Positions 11,641-23,681 of a stretch of 64,000 nucleotides of DNA are shown one piece after another. The notes beneath the pieces are model-generated. The model was not told the origin of the DNA, searched no databases, and saw nothing but the letters and a program-made list of their open reading frames with translations. Position 1 is the stretch's first letter, and every line of letters begins with the position of its first letter. This DNA comes from Gnetum montanum (taxonomy: Eukaryota; Streptophyta; Gnetopsida; Gnetales; Gnetaceae): assembly GCA_015680685.1 (NCBI GenBank), contig MNCI01006877.1, forward strand, positions 33,423 through 97,422, given 5' to 3'. The position numbers and the translations under genes were made by a program.

Positions 11641-12590
11641 ATCTTCCCCATGACTAGGTTGGGAGGAGGAGATCTAGAAAATAGAGTATGCTTGTCCTTG
11701 CATTGAGGTGTTATGGTTGGTCTTGGTTGCTTGAAATCCTTAAAGGGCTTAACTTGTTAGATGTTGATCAACATGTACTTTTTGGGGCTTATGTGATAGT
11801 AAATTATCATGGATTTGGAAGGAAAAGTTAAATGCATGATATAAGGTCCTTCTTACAATGTTTGAAATTTAGTTTGTTGATGCACATGCATAAAATTTTA
11901 ATAGAGGACCTTGTCTCTTGGTTAAAAATCATCTCTTCTTATTTAGTTGTCATGTCATTGCTTATTGTATGCCTTATGTACTTCATTCATCATGAGAGTT
12001 ACCCCTTGATTCTTATCTAGCACATTAAGCATCATTAATCTTTCTTTCTACACAAGGTCAATGTATAAGTTAAGGTCATATGCAATTGTGAGTGTGTGGA
12101 GTTCAGTTTGAATTAGAAGTTTGTGTAAATTTCTATACACTAACTCATAAGAAGATTAGCCTATAAANATGTGTAAATTTCTATACACTAACTCATAAGA
12201 AGATTAGCCTATAAAAAGCTCCCAGGTTAACTAATAGGCTTATAGGGCATTGTTGAGTTTTGTGTTCTATTCTTTCCTATATCTACTAATGGTCCTTGTT
12301 AAAATACTCATAATCTCCCTATTATCGACTTTAGCTTGATCATTGGCTTAGGGTGTTATGAGTTTATGTTCCATCCCCAAGAATTACATTAAATTTCTAA
12401 ATGTAGCACTAGTGAAATGGATTTCATTGTTAGAAATTAGTGCCATAGGTATACCAAACCTATTTTCCACTTATTGCTAAAAGAATTAAACTACAATGGA
12501 GCAAGTATAATTGATGATGGCTATGGCTTCTTCCCATTTGGTATAGTACACAATAGCAATAATGATGTGAGAATTTCCATGAAATATGAG
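11641..12590 (-). pseudogene. Element C integrase, C-terminal half
   Basis: The minus strand reads through the region equivalent to 1713-2160 of A, including the stretch ending in the YELVY motif near 12190, and on to a pol end near 11640. Many stops. The core is interrupted at 12590 by the solo LTR (12591-14130) and continues at 14136. Confidence 0.65.
12121..12216. repeat. 47-bp tandem duplication around a single N
   Basis: The string GTGTAAATTTCTATACACTA and its continuation to CTATAAA occurs twice, at 12123-12167 and 12171-12215, with an N at 12168. The equivalent site in A (about 1730-1760) has one copy. An assembly or gap-closing artefact is the simplest reading. Confidence 0.8.
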
Positions 12591-14130
12591 TGTAATGACG
12601 GAAAATTTTGGTAGCTGAAAAATACCAAACAAAATCTGTGTACACAGTTTTAACCACGGATCCGTGCGAGGGCTGTGCTAGAGAAAACGAATCCGCAGTG
12701 CCCTGAACGATCTTGTCGATCAGATATTGACTTGCTTAATCAGTAAATCGACGAAGATTATAGATGTTTCATGGAATGATTTGATTCGATAAATCACAAA
12801 AGGAGAGGAAAATGATGTAGATAAATTGCAATAATGACAACATTAACACGACAAAGGGAATCAGATTTAAGAGAAATGCATGATTTCAAGATCTATACTT
12901 TGACCTGAAAAAATGAGTATTTTGTATACAAAGTTACAATGGGAAGAATCCGATTATCTTGTGCGAAACATACACAAAATAATAAGAAAACAACTATTTA
13001 ACAAGGAGTGCAGAATGGAGCTCGGTCTACCTTGTAAGCCAAAGATGGAGTGCAAGGGAGGTCAAGCTCGGATATCTATCAATCAACTGTGTCTGATCAA
13101 TAGATCTTGCCAACCACACCAGATGATCTCTCGATCTCTAATCTATCCTCTTCACTTTGGGTAGTCTCTGCTCAAAATTGCCAAGGATCACCGATGGGAG
13201 AACTGTATTTTCGCCAAAAGGTATGATCGCTCCTGCTGCCAATGCTTGAAAAATGTCTCTTGTTTCTGCTCAAGGATGATAACTGCCAAAAGTTGAAGAT
13301 GCCAGCTGCCCCTTTTTTCTTCACCAACTGGAGTATTTTTAAGTTCGACAACATGTGGGAAGGCACGACCTTGATGACACGTGTCTCGAACCTATAAAAC
13401 ACCATTGACTTGACCATCTTTATGTTGAAACTCGTGGTTACGCACAATACGCTCATCCATATATTGTGCGTATGAATAACAGATGTGCATCTAGTATTGT
13501 CTTAGCTGATTCTGGGCTACATTACGCTGGTTTGCGTTGTGTCGTGTGCAAGAGCGTAACAAAGCATGAAAATAATGGACTCAAGCTGTTTACGCTCATT
13601 TACGTCGCCAAGCATAGTGAAGCGTAAACAATGATCAACTTGATGATAAATTATGCTAACGTACGCTGTGTAGTGTAACGAGCGTAAGGCGATCAATCTA
13701 CAAAAAGAAAGAAGCCAATCTGTTGTGCCTCCTTGGACTTTGCCTTTGACCCTTTTGAAGCTCATTACGCATGCTTTGCGTAAGAGAGCGTAAATCCGAC
13801 CCTGGACAAAAGACTTAGCAGAATATGAGAGAAGTCGTATATTACACTGCTTAGGCCTTAAGCTTCACCAAATCTGCTGAAGTAAATTACCTTCTGATGT
13901 CAGACTATGTTAAGCAGAATTACGCTAAGCATCATTATGCTATGTTGCGTAATGTAGCATAAAGACAGAAAGCATAGTAAAATTGAAATTTGTAAGGAAC
14001 TTGGAGACTTGATGCTGGGCACCGTTTTGCCTTGCCTTGCCTTGTTCTACCTTCTGGAATTCTGTCACAAATGTTTGCCTAAATCGTGAATCTTCACCTG
14101 AGGCCAATTCACAATTTCCACGATGTTTCA
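12591..14130 (+). mobile_element. Solo LTR (1540 bp) inserted in element C integrase
   Basis: The insert starts TGTAATGACGG, ends GATGTTTCA and is flanked by ATGAG at 12586-12590 and 14131-14135. This TG..CA structure with a 5-bp duplication is that of an LTR; no second LTR or protein domain is seen, so a solo LTR left by LTR-LTR recombination is likely. GC content is higher than in its surroundings, so it may be younger. A TATA-like CCTATAAAAC at 13391-13400 suggests + orientation. The right part has many TTACGCT/AGCGTAA repeats (see findings). It belongs to a family different from the others here. Confidence 0.8.
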
Positions 14131-14135
14131 ATGAG

Positions 14136-14440
14136 AGTGATGGATCCTATTAAGTCAATCCCTTAGAGATAAACAAGTTCTAGTGGTTAAATCCACTATT
14201 TGGGCCTTTCCATTATGGCCATTATTCCTTCATCTTGTTGACATGTTTCATATAAATCAGTGAAATGATGGACATCCTTGAAGATTATGGACTAGATTTT
14301 AATGACCACTCTTCTTCTTACATAATTGCACCAACACAAACTTTTCTAAAAATCTTGGAGAACTCAGAGTTAATCTTCATATGGTACACAACATCAAACC
14401 AAGCATATTCACATACTTTGTATAGGTTACAATCTATCTC
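14136..14440 (-). pseudogene. Element C integrase, N-terminal part
   Basis: Minus-strand continuation of the C integrase upstream of the solo LTR. It includes FKDVHHF and a degenerate C-x2-C (here YETCQQ) of the zinc domain and the following GIDLIG stretch with the first catalytic Asp. Equivalent to 2150-2350 in A. Confidence 0.65.
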
Positions 14441-15000
14441 CATGTATGCCTAATTTAATGAATAAAATATTGTTTCTTAATATGATCCCATTATTAGGAG
14501 TCTCCTAGGTGAGTAGATAGAAGATGAATTCATCATACCAATTTGTAATTCTAGGTATTATGATCTTAGTTATCTTAGCAAAAAGTAATTTTTTTGGAAA
14601 TTGATCAAACAAAGGCTATTCATAAACCTTGTTATTCCATCTAAATCAAGATAAATAATTAGCAACAATATTAATTTTCTTTCTATCCAACATTGTTCAA
14701 TCAAATTCTTGCAAAATCACCAACCATTGTATGACATAGGGACTCACTGTTGGTTTATTCATGAGGAAGCGAATGGTACTATGATCTATGTGCATAAAAA
14801 CTAGATATCCAAGCACATAGGGCTCAAATTTTTCAAGAGTATACACCACCACCAGCAGTTCATTTTCTATAGTGATGTAGTTGAATTGTACACATGTAAT
14901 TTTTTTACTAGCATAATGGATATAATATGGACATTTAGGATTATCCATTTGTATAAGTAATACTTTCTATTGTGTAGGCATCATTGTAAACAATGAAAAC
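14441..15000 (-). pseudogene. Element C RNase H and connector
   Basis: RNase H that would remove RNA from the RNA/DNA hybrid. The minus strand reads YYIHYASKKI, FNYITIENELLVVVYTLEKF and HIDHSTIRFLMNK, then WLVILQEFD (14948-14697), the usual order in Ty3/gypsy. Downstream VANYLS, DQFPKKLLFA and WYDEFIFYLLT match the RNase H to integrase connector of Athila pol. An upstream piece FIVYNDA in another frame reaches 15000, where the D LTR cuts it off. This domain is the one missing from A. Confidence 0.8.
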
Positions 15001-15797
15001 TGATGAGTGACGAGGTACCCCTACACTCAACCATACAAATATGAGCATCTCACATGTGATCTGGTCAAACTCCAAGGACTAAGTGCTTACGTGCCCTAAT
15101 GGAACACTTAAGGTTAATCAATCGTTATCTTCCCAAACTTACTTGTATTGTCACGATTGTATGGTTAAGTAAGCTTGAGGTATATGATTTTTATATCTTT
15201 TATCTTTTTAATTCCTATGCTAATAGGGAAGGGTGAAGAGAACTAAATGACTAACTTTCATTAACTATTCACTAACTAAGTTCTAAGGATCCTAGCATCA
15301 ATATCCATTCCCACTTGCCACACACACCCTGAACTAGTGCAACAATACTAGGATTACCAAATGCCACTCGTTACTGGATTACCAAGTGTTATACACGTGC
15401 TCGAAGCATTCGTACTGGATGCACTTAACTAGGAGAGTCAAGGGTTGAGAGAGATTAATTATCTGGGAAAACAATTAAACATTTAACAATAATTAAATCC
15501 TATTTAGCTTAGTCCACATGCTACAAGGTTTATTAGAAAGTTCATCTTTATTTTCGTACACAAATGTGTGCTCAGGTACCATTTTCTCAAATAAACATCC
15601 ATTCACTTTGAGATTCCTACTGCAGGAACATGGAAATTATTCTAACTCTGGAATGGTAAAACTACTATAGTTTGGCTAAGGGACTAACTCTAGATGACTG
15701 AATAAGGGAAATCCACCTCTTATTTATAGATGTTTTGGTAGGCTGTGATAGCGCATACGTGATGTCGTAGGGGTAGACACAATATCGTGGCTCATCA
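15001..15797 (-). mobile_element. 3' LTR of element D
   Basis: A 797-bp LTR in minus orientation (TGATGAGTGACG ... GGCTCATCA on the + strand). TATA-like box at 15717-15730 (minus). It is an inverted near-copy of the B LTR at 919-1712. It is inserted in the RNase H of C; the flank to the left is AAAAC (14996-15000). The polypurine tract (AGTCATGGGGGTA, minus) lies at 15798-15810. Confidence 0.85.
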
Positions 15798-16347
15798 TAC
15801 CCCCATGACTGAATGAAAAATTTTCCTCGAGTTCCTTACAAAATATTGGGAAGGTATGGGATTACTGACTTGAATGACAGTAACGGTGAATGGGATGACA
15901 TGTGAACAGATCATCATTACAAGACATGACAAAATTAGTATTCATGACAACAATAGTGAACACTATACACATTTGACATCCAGCCTTATTTGGCAACTAA
16001 GAGAGAAGAGAGAAGAGAGAGAGAAAAGAAGAAGTCTATTGCTACCAACACCAAGATTGCACTTTTCTTTGTCCATCCATAGGTGTGCCATTAGTCTCGT
16101 TCCTTGCATAACTACTCCAACAGCAGTCCATTCCAAGTGTTTCCTCTAGATCCAATCCATTGGTGTATGATTTCCATCCACACACACAACACATTCTTAT
16201 ATTAGCAAGGGTAAATGAATCACAATGCATTTGATACCTTGCCTCAGTGTAAGGTCCATTGGATGAGTTGTGATATGGCTAATGCAGATCTAGAGATATA
16301 ATATTGGTGACTACCATAGGTGTAGGGGTTAAGAGAAATAAAAAAAA
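15798..16347 (-). mobile_element. Element D 3' internal module
   Basis: Inverted counterpart of B 365-918, with the GA/CT microsatellite and the possible captured exon. It ends at an A run next to the gap. ORF2 is not seen, so B and D form a subfamily with a different 3' module. Confidence 0.75.
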
Positions 16348-16885
16348 NNNNNNNNNNNNNNNNNNNNNNNNNNNNNNNNNNNNNNNNNNNNNNNNNNNNN
16401 NNNNNNNNNNNNNNNNNNNNNNNNNNNNNNNNNNNNNNNNNNNNNNNNNNNNNNNNNNNNNNNNNNNNNNNNNNNNNNNNNNNNNNNNNNNNNNNNNNNN
16501 NNNNNNNNNNNNNNNNNNNNNNNNNNNNNNNNNNNNNNNNNNNNNNNNNNNNNNNNNNNNNNNNNNNNNNNNNNNNNNNNNNNNNNNNNNNNNNNNNNNN
16601 NNNNNNNNNNNNNNNNNNNNNNNNNNNNNNNNNNNNNNNNNNNNNNNNNNNNNNNNNNNNNNNNNNNNNNNNNNNNNNNNNNNNNNNNNNNNNNNNNNNN
16701 NNNNNNNNNNNNNNNNNNNNNNNNNNNNNNNNNNNNNNNNNNNNNNNNNNNNNNNNNNNNNNNNNNNNNNNNNNNNNNNNNNNNNNNNNNNNNNNNNNNN
16801 NNNNNNNNNNNNNNNNNNNNNNNNNNNNNNNNNNNNNNNNNNNNNNNNNNNNNNNNNNNNNNNNNNNNNNNNNNNNNNNNNNNNN
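16348..16885. other. Assembly gap
   Basis: 538 N bases inside element D. Long open frames across it are artefacts of the N run. Confidence 0.99.
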
Positions 16886-17991
16886 AAACAATGTGTCAAC
16901 AAAAATATAGACGATTGATACAACCGAAAATGAGGTAAAAAATGGAGAAAGAAGGGTGGAAAGAAGAGAATGGAATGGAGTCTCAAGAACAAGGTGATGT
17001 ACAGCCCCTTGTGTATTAATGGTTAATGTGACTTAGTAGATCTCATTCCAAATCCAGCCTCAAACAATCCACATCTAGTGACTTCACATTAATACATTTG
17101 GCCAATCCATCCACTTGAAATACCAAGAATTCTTTTGCTAAAGAGTCACCACCATTCCGAAAAAATGAAAAAGGAGAAGGTAGGAAGTAAGAAGGGGCCT
17201 TAGTTAAAGGGAACATGTTTATTTAATTTCATAACTAGTGCTTGTAGCCTAGATGATTATTTCGTCTAGGGGTGTGCTTTAAATTCCTACTTTGTTTTTT
17301 TATTGTTGTTTGTTTTTTATTTTTGTTTTTTTTTTTTTTTTGCATGAGAACCACACCATGCAAAGACTTATTATTTTTATTGGCTAAGCTTCCCAATAAT
17401 GGAGCAATCGTCAGAATGGGAGGGAAAACTTAAGAAGAAAACATCCAAGCACCCAAGAGAATGGCCAACACAAATGCATCAAGTTCCCTTGAAGTCACAC
17501 CCTTTTTAGTCCTTGAGTCCTTCCTTAGTTTGAGAAATGCCCAGTCACCAATTCATTGATAGTTCTTATTATTTAAGTAAAGGAACTGTATAGTTCCAAG
17601 CCAAGAGAGACCATAGAAAATTATGGATCCATTGATGATGTGGACTCATTGCCTATTATATCAAAAGAACCATACCTTAGTATCAACATCATAACTCAAA
17701 GGTAAAAACTAAACATTAGCAATCAATGGAATATAATTCATACCATATTTAGGAGCATTTATTAGGTGACAAACTTAACAAAATAAATAAACACATGAAT
17801 AAATGAAAAAGTATGAACAATGTTGCAAAACAAAAACAAGAAAAGTTAAAGAAATTTGCAAAACAAAAATGTGTAAAACAAAAACTTAAAAAGGAAATAA
17901 GGGCCTCAAATGATCAACATAGGTGGCCATCTTCCCCATGACTGAGTTGAAAGGGAAAGATCCGAAATAATGAGTGAGGTCATCCTATCTC
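16886..17991 (-). other. Element D noncoding region after protease
   Basis: Minus strand resembles the post-protease noncoding region of E (35528-36800), including the GAAGGACTC..AAGGGTGTGACTTCAAGGG block (17540-17480) and a CATGGGGAAGAT purine motif near 17935. A poly-T run is at 17325-17341. RT, RNase H and integrase, expected here, are absent, so D is a pol-deleted derivative. Confidence 0.65.
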
Positions 17992-18860
17992 CTATGTATT
18001 ATGTGCATTAACCATTCTAGATTCATGGTAAGGTTTGGTTGGTTGCACATCGACTAGTATTCTCCTATTGGAGTATTTGTTTAAATTTTTTAGAAGTTTC
18101 CAACTTCCCCCAATTGATGTTTTTAGGTTAAGGGTTGGAAGTTGGCGATACTCTTTCTCCAGTGCATCTATGACTTCTACGTGGGCGCAAGTTGTTCCCC
18201 TAGTTAGTTCCATGCACATTGATGAGTTACTCTCTTGATTAGTTGTCAACCACTAGGTGTCTTTCTGTTGTGTGGTTGCTACATACAGACATTTCTGTAT
18301 GTTAATTTCTTGGGCACATCGGTTGCATGTAGGCAATGTTGAACATTCTTGTATGTAATCATCCCCTGTATCACTATATGTGATGCATGAAACTTTCTTC
18401 TTCTCGATATTCCCAAAAGTGTTTTCCTTAGATATTTCTAGGAAAAGATCGTGGATTCCTAGACATGCATTTATGATACTTAGCCATGCCCTCCCCATTA
18501 TTATTGGGAAGTCCCCTTTGTCATTGTTTACTTGTATCACTAGGAAATCAGCTAGGTATGACCAACCACACATAGTGGTAATGATGTCCTCCACCAATCC
18601 CAAGGGAACAATGATGGACTGGTCAGCCATCTCTAAGTGAATATTACTCTTCTTTAGTGGAGGCAGGTTCCAGGCTTTATACATCTCTTGTGATGTTAAG
18701 TTGACTCCAGAACTTGAGTCTAGAAGATCTTTACATGGTTCATTCCTAGCAACTTGGAGATAAATTAAAGGACTTCCAGGATTAGAGAATTTCCTGGGAA
18801 GGTGACCCTTCTTAATCCAGTTAGTGACGGCATGTGTTAACATAACCATGTGCATTAAGC
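17992..18860 (-). pseudogene. Element D protease and start of connector
   Basis: A 200-codon frame with CKDLLDSSSGVNLTSQEMYK (active site mutated from DLGSS to DSSSG), SNIHLEMADQSI, GLVEDIITT and PIIMGRAWLSIINACLG. A further frame (18249-17992) covers the region after the domain. Close to the protease of A. The active-site change would abolish activity. Confidence 0.8.
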
Positions 18861-20356
18861 TCTGTTTTTGGTTTGAAGGGAGCTTCGAAGCCTTATCTGA
18901 TGGAGAAGCATGCAGAGGCTCAACCGCTTATGGTTGTGAGAGCTTGGTTGGGCTGTTGGTTCTAAAGAAAGATCTTCTCTTTGTACGGTTGTTAGAACTA
19001 GTAGAGGGTTGAAGGTTTACAGCGCTTGTAGCATTGTGTTGTTGTGGTTGAGTGGGGAGTTCCCCTTGCATTGCTGGAGCAGGTGATAATGGAGCTATCG
19101 GTATGAGAGTTGTAGATGGATTTGGAGGATGGTATGTATGTGGTATGTCTCCCCTAGAAGGAGTCATATAATACTCTTGAGCTTCGTAGTGATGTTGTGG
19201 GGCCATGTGACCAACAGAGTCACATGGAGAGATTGGCTGCTACACGTAATAGCCATATGGGTCTAGTTGTTGGTAAGGGTATTATTGCCGTGGTGGTGGC
19301 ATCCCCCATGACTGTGGGTATTGCCACTGCTAGTATTGCTCAATAGGTTGTGGTGGAGCTCCACTTGGATAATACGTTAATGGTTGGTGGAACTGCCTCG
19401 AGTTACCTTGGGAATAAGGTAACCATCGAGGTGCTTGTTATTTGTTAAGTCATGGGTTAACTACATACACCCCAGACTCTTGCAAATGTGAGATTACTGG
19501 GCAACATCCCTTAGGATGGTCATACTAGCATATCTCACATCCACCATCATTGTCCATATTAGAATCCACAACCTCTTCAGTGATGGCCATTTTACCATTA
19601 CCTTTGTTACGTGCATGGTCCAAATCCCTCTTTTTCTTTTTATCATAGTCGCTACCTCGCTTCTTAGACTCCTCTACGATTTTGAGAACAATTTCAAATA
19701 TTCTATCTAAGGAGTCCCACATTTTGTTTAACTTCATTGACACTTCTATTGTTAATTTTTGCAGCGGCAAGGTTTTCCTATGCACCATCTCTTCGAGTGG
19801 TGACTCTTCCTCCTCCTCATAGAATCTCACTCCCTTTTTTCAGAGGGAAGGATCATGGTTGTACTCTCTGCACTTTCTCTCTTACATAGCTCTCCTTCTT
19901 CCTTAGCTACTTGCTCCAAAAATATATGAATCTAATGGGACCTAAGCTTTGATAATCTCCCTTGGGTATATGTTCCAAGGGTTCTCTTGGTTTCATGCCT
20001 AAGTCCATCTAAGAGATGGCATAGTTGATCTTGCTATGAGTAACGATGGCTCGGGCAATGATGTAACAATGCATAATATCAGCCCATGGTAGCATCCAAG
20101 GGTTCATGAGTTCCCTACTTCCATCCTTGGATTTTCTTTCATAGGTTGGACACCTAGGAGTACGTTTGATACTTATCATTAAATAACTCTTTCATCGTAC
20201 TCCACCTTCAAATGGATTCTAGTTCTAAGGTCTAGTACCAGCTTTTCGCTTCTTTTACTAGTGTCCTTGGGAACAACGTTAGCTTTTTCCATTCATTCTC
20301 AATGTTCTACCAGGAACATGCATCGTGAAAGGCTTGTAAGTGGTTCTAAGAAATAG
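18861..20356 (-). pseudogene. Element D gag (5' end missing)
   Basis: Minus strand: Pro/Gln/Asn-rich tail (19206-18928), zinc-knuckle region at about 19490-19560 with a degenerate CEIC, a charged stretch (19830-19560) and a capsid part near 20120-19920. The frame is broken. At about 20356 homology to A gag stops and Tat-like integrase/RNase H sequence begins, so the Gag N terminus, leader and 5' LTR are missing. Confidence 0.7.
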
Positions 20357-20635
20357 CATTATTTGGGAGTTTCCCCAATTATAAGGTATTGGAGAAGTTT
20401 AGTATATTATTGATTATTATCTTCTGTATTGATAGTACTTACCAATACACTTAGAGATTACATGATAGGTGTTAACAAAATAGATTGAATGAGTTTATCT
20501 TGCATAGAAGAATGATCACCATGGATGATGAAATTTGTGAGTAAATTAGGTAGCATATTCTTAGAATGAAAAATGTGGCTCAAAGTATGAGAAGAAAAGA
20601 AAAAGATAAGTTACTTAGTCATTTGAAGATAAGGA
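20357..20635 (-). pseudogene. Fragment V: RNase H to integrase connector (Tat-like)
   Basis: Minus strand frames with YTKLLQYLIIGETPK match the W-x-TPI-x-x-YL-x-x-G-x-LP connector just before the integrase zinc domain in Tat elements. It is cut at 20356 by the D gag junction; no integrase follows. Confidence 0.5.
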
Positions 20636-20940
20636 ACTAAGTGATGGGCCTTACAATCATAGTCACCATAAATAATAATAGTTTTAACTTGATTTTGTAA
20701 AGTTAGTAGAAGACCTTGTATGAGAGCGTCATATTTAGCAACATTATTAGTACAAGAAAAATCAATCTTGTAAGCCTGATAAAAAATTTCTTAGTAGATA
20801 AGATAAGGACACAAGCTACACTAGATCTGAAAGATGTATGTGCTCCATCAAAATAAAGGACAACATCTAAATCTTCAACATTAAGTTGTAAGCTATGAAC
20901 AACATCCATTATTTTAGAAGAGGTAAGATCAACTATAGCT
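20636..20940 (-). pseudogene. Fragment V: RNase H of the Tat type
   Basis: Minus strand reads VVLYFDGAHTS, then in a second frame KIDFSCTNNVAKYDALIQGL and a following IYGDYD stretch. YFDGA, TNNxAxYxAL and the later D are the active-site landmarks of the extra RNase H that Tat/Ogre-type elements carry. At least one frameshift. Confidence 0.75.
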
Positions 20941-21479
20941 TGAGCTTTAATTGAGTGTTAAGATAGAAAAAAAAGATCAAACTCTATGAGAAAATTCTTT
21001 CAATGAGCCCAGTGATGATTATCAAAAGGATTATTATCCATAAATTTAAGAATGTTATCCTTATAGATAACGAAGACCTTAACATTTAGAAGGTAGTGTC
21101 TCCACTTTTTGAGGAGCTAGAAAAGACTTAGGTAGGGCTTTTCAATTTCTAAGTATCTACTCTCACAATCTAAAAAATAATGAAGTATGTAATATATAGA
21201 AAGATCAATTCTAGCTTCTCATCATTGGAAAAGCATGGCAGAGATGAAATGATTGGACTTGGATAGTTAAAGATAGAAGGGTTGATTGAATTGTGGAGGA
21301 TGTAGAATGGGAAAAGTTTTTAAGGCTTCTTTGTTGGAATCAAAGGTCATTTGGCACTCTTCATCCTAAATGAAAGAGGTAGATTTATGAAGCAAATAAA
21401 TTAAAGGATGAAGGTAATTAGTAAGGTTGGAAATGAAATGATGGATTGATTAAAAGAGGACTCTAAAAGACATGCATAC

Positions 21480-22880
21480 CTTGAATGTCCTTAGGAGGTG
21501 CAAGATCAAGGATAGCTTTTACCTTGTCAAGGTTAATAGCTATACCACATTGAGAGATAAGATAGCCTAACATTTGTTTTGCATAAAGACCTCAAAGATA
21601 CACTTCTTGGGATTAAGAAGTAGGTTAAACTTGTCACAGTGAGTTAGAACTCGGTCTAAGTTAGAAGCATGATTAGTAGCTAAGGTAGACTTGATGGTCA
21701 TGTCATCAACATAATCATCAACTACATTAAAGATCATGTCAATAAAAGCCATCGCACATTGGTAGGTATCTCTAGCATTCTTAATACTAAAGGGCATTCT
21801 CATGTAACAAAATATTCTTCAAGGAGTCATGAATGTGATATAGTGATGGCACTTTGGATTTATCTAGATTTGGTAATAGCCAAATAATCCATCCATGAAG
21901 GAAATGAGAGCATAAATAGCTATAACGTCAATTAGCTAATCAATGTTAAGTAAAGAAAAATCATCCTTAAGAGTGACCTTCTTAAGGTCTTAAAAGTTAA
22001 TACATAAGCAAATGCCATTATTCTTCTGCCAAATTACAACCATGTTTAAAACCTAGTAAGAATAGTTGATAGGATGGATGAATCTAGCATTGAAGAGCTT
22101 TGTTATCTATTCTTTTATGCCAAGATCTATAGTAGAATGAATTTTCTAATCTTATTTCTAACAGGTTTTGAATCTTCTTCCATGATAATGTTATCTTAAA
22201 TAAGCTTTGAGTCTAGACCAAACATATCATTATATTCCTAGGAAAAAGTAATTAAATGTTATTTTAAAGTTACTATAATAGACTCCTAAAGGTTTGAAGA
22301 GACAAGGATACTAAGTTGATTCATTTTTAGTTAGAAAAGACTTTTGGTCCACAAGAGAGAGATTTGACTAAGGTAAGAGTTCATCCTCAATAACATCTAA
22401 AGAGGATAAGAGAAAAACTAGATTCAACAGTAACTCAAGGAAAGTAGGATCTAGATTTTTATTAACTTAAGATCAAAGGTTGAAGTAAGGACTCTAGATA
22501 GGTACCCATGTTTACCTAGACTAGAATCAAAGTATTAAATTTGCTATCCAGAGGAGAAAACATCAAAAATAAGCAAGCAACATTAATAGTTCAATAGATG
22601 TCAAAAGTCTAAGGGCATGCATCATTTCTATTGTATAAAAATGATGATGAGGGGAATATTTAGATATAAAAATTTCATTTACATCAAGAAAATCTAATAA
22701 TTGATGGACAATCAAGCAAAAATGACAATGAAGGAAAAAATTCTAAGAACAACATGACAAGTGGTAGTAGAAATGATAGATATGGAAGCAAAGGTTGATC
22801 CAATAGTAGCAAGGGATTGCCTTAGTCCTACTCACTTCCTTCAAAAGCTCAAATGTAAGTTTCCAAACCCTAGTTAGGAA
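21480..22880 (-). pseudogene. Fragment V: post-protease linker and reverse transcriptase (Tat-like)
   Basis: Minus strand RT with NARFIHPINYS, the shifted CINF-DLKKVTLKDDFSLLNID stretch, SFMDGLFGYYQI, RMPFSIKNARDTYQCAM and the catalytic YVDDM (21730-21700), then FNLLLNPKKC. The order and the DDF-PL-NID form are those of Tat-type Ty3/gypsy RT. Upstream (22880-22160) a linker with NEIFISKYSP and LGKHGYLSRV resembles the piece between protease and RT. Stops and shifts are many. The protease of this copy is missing. Confidence 0.75.
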
Positions 22881-23681
22881 ATTTTTATCTAGTTTTTCAC
22901 TATTATTGTAGCATTGCCATGATTGAGGTCTTACAATATGCTAATATTTTAAAATATTTAGCTAGGTAATATAGCATAGAGCTTGGATTTGACATTTTTT
23001 GATAGCTTAGAATAGAATAAAGATTGAAATTTGACATTTTAGTTTTATTTTGTCATGGGGATCAAGAACCCAGGTTATTTCATGTTATTTTTAGCTAAAT
23101 TTGAAAGGTATATTTAGTATTGATAGAAATGTAGCTAAATTGACATTTTCATGGGTAGATTTGCAATATTTTTAGTAAAATCATAAGGAAAATGAAATTT
23201 TGAGTTTTTTTTATTACAAAGAACATGACATGAGATGAACCTAACACAAGGTTTTTAGTAAATAGCAAAGCATTTTTACCAAACACTAAGTGTTGGCAAT
23301 ATCACATGTCAAAAGTAACTTTTGACGTGAAACATTAAGCATCACATAGGAGATGTACAACATCATATGTTGAATAGGATGACATAGGATGTCAAAACTG
23401 TAGAACTTTTTACCAAATATTTATTTGAGTTTCATTGCTTTACGTAGAATCAATCAACATGAAACTTCAAAGCTTAGATTTGTCACTTAGGAGTTTTTGG
23501 CAAACACTAAGGGTAGATGCTATGAAAAATCAAAGTCAAATATAATGTACAACATTGAAGTAGCGAAAAAAATAATGTAGAACATGAAAATTTTTTATGT
23601 GAAGTTTTGACATGCAAATGACATAATGTTTTGATGTAAAACTATGTTTTTGATGTCAAATTTTGTTGTTTATTTTCTAGG
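22881..23681. other. AT-rich stretch upstream of the antisense ORF
   Basis: No coding signal. Many short GACAT/ATGTC and TGTCAAAA words occur in both orientations (for example 23308-23330, 23395-23405, 23640-23660), as also at 41430-41600 in the leader side of T. It may be a promoter region or a remnant of a Tat LTR; I could not prove an LTR match. Confidence 0.4.

Noticed and set aside
12913-13456. Open frames inside the 1540-bp insert as possible genes
   Set aside because: They lie inside a TG..CA, target-duplicated LTR, have no known motif and overlap on both strands.
16244-16992. Long open frames across the first N run
   Set aside because: They consist of N-derived residues; the real sequence on each side is noncoding or LTR-associated.
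23280-23660. Direct LTR pair 22.9-23.7 kb / 26.9-27.5 kb around the antisense ORF
   Set aside because: Both stretches share words such as TGTCAAAA and GACAT, but I could not align them over a useful length.
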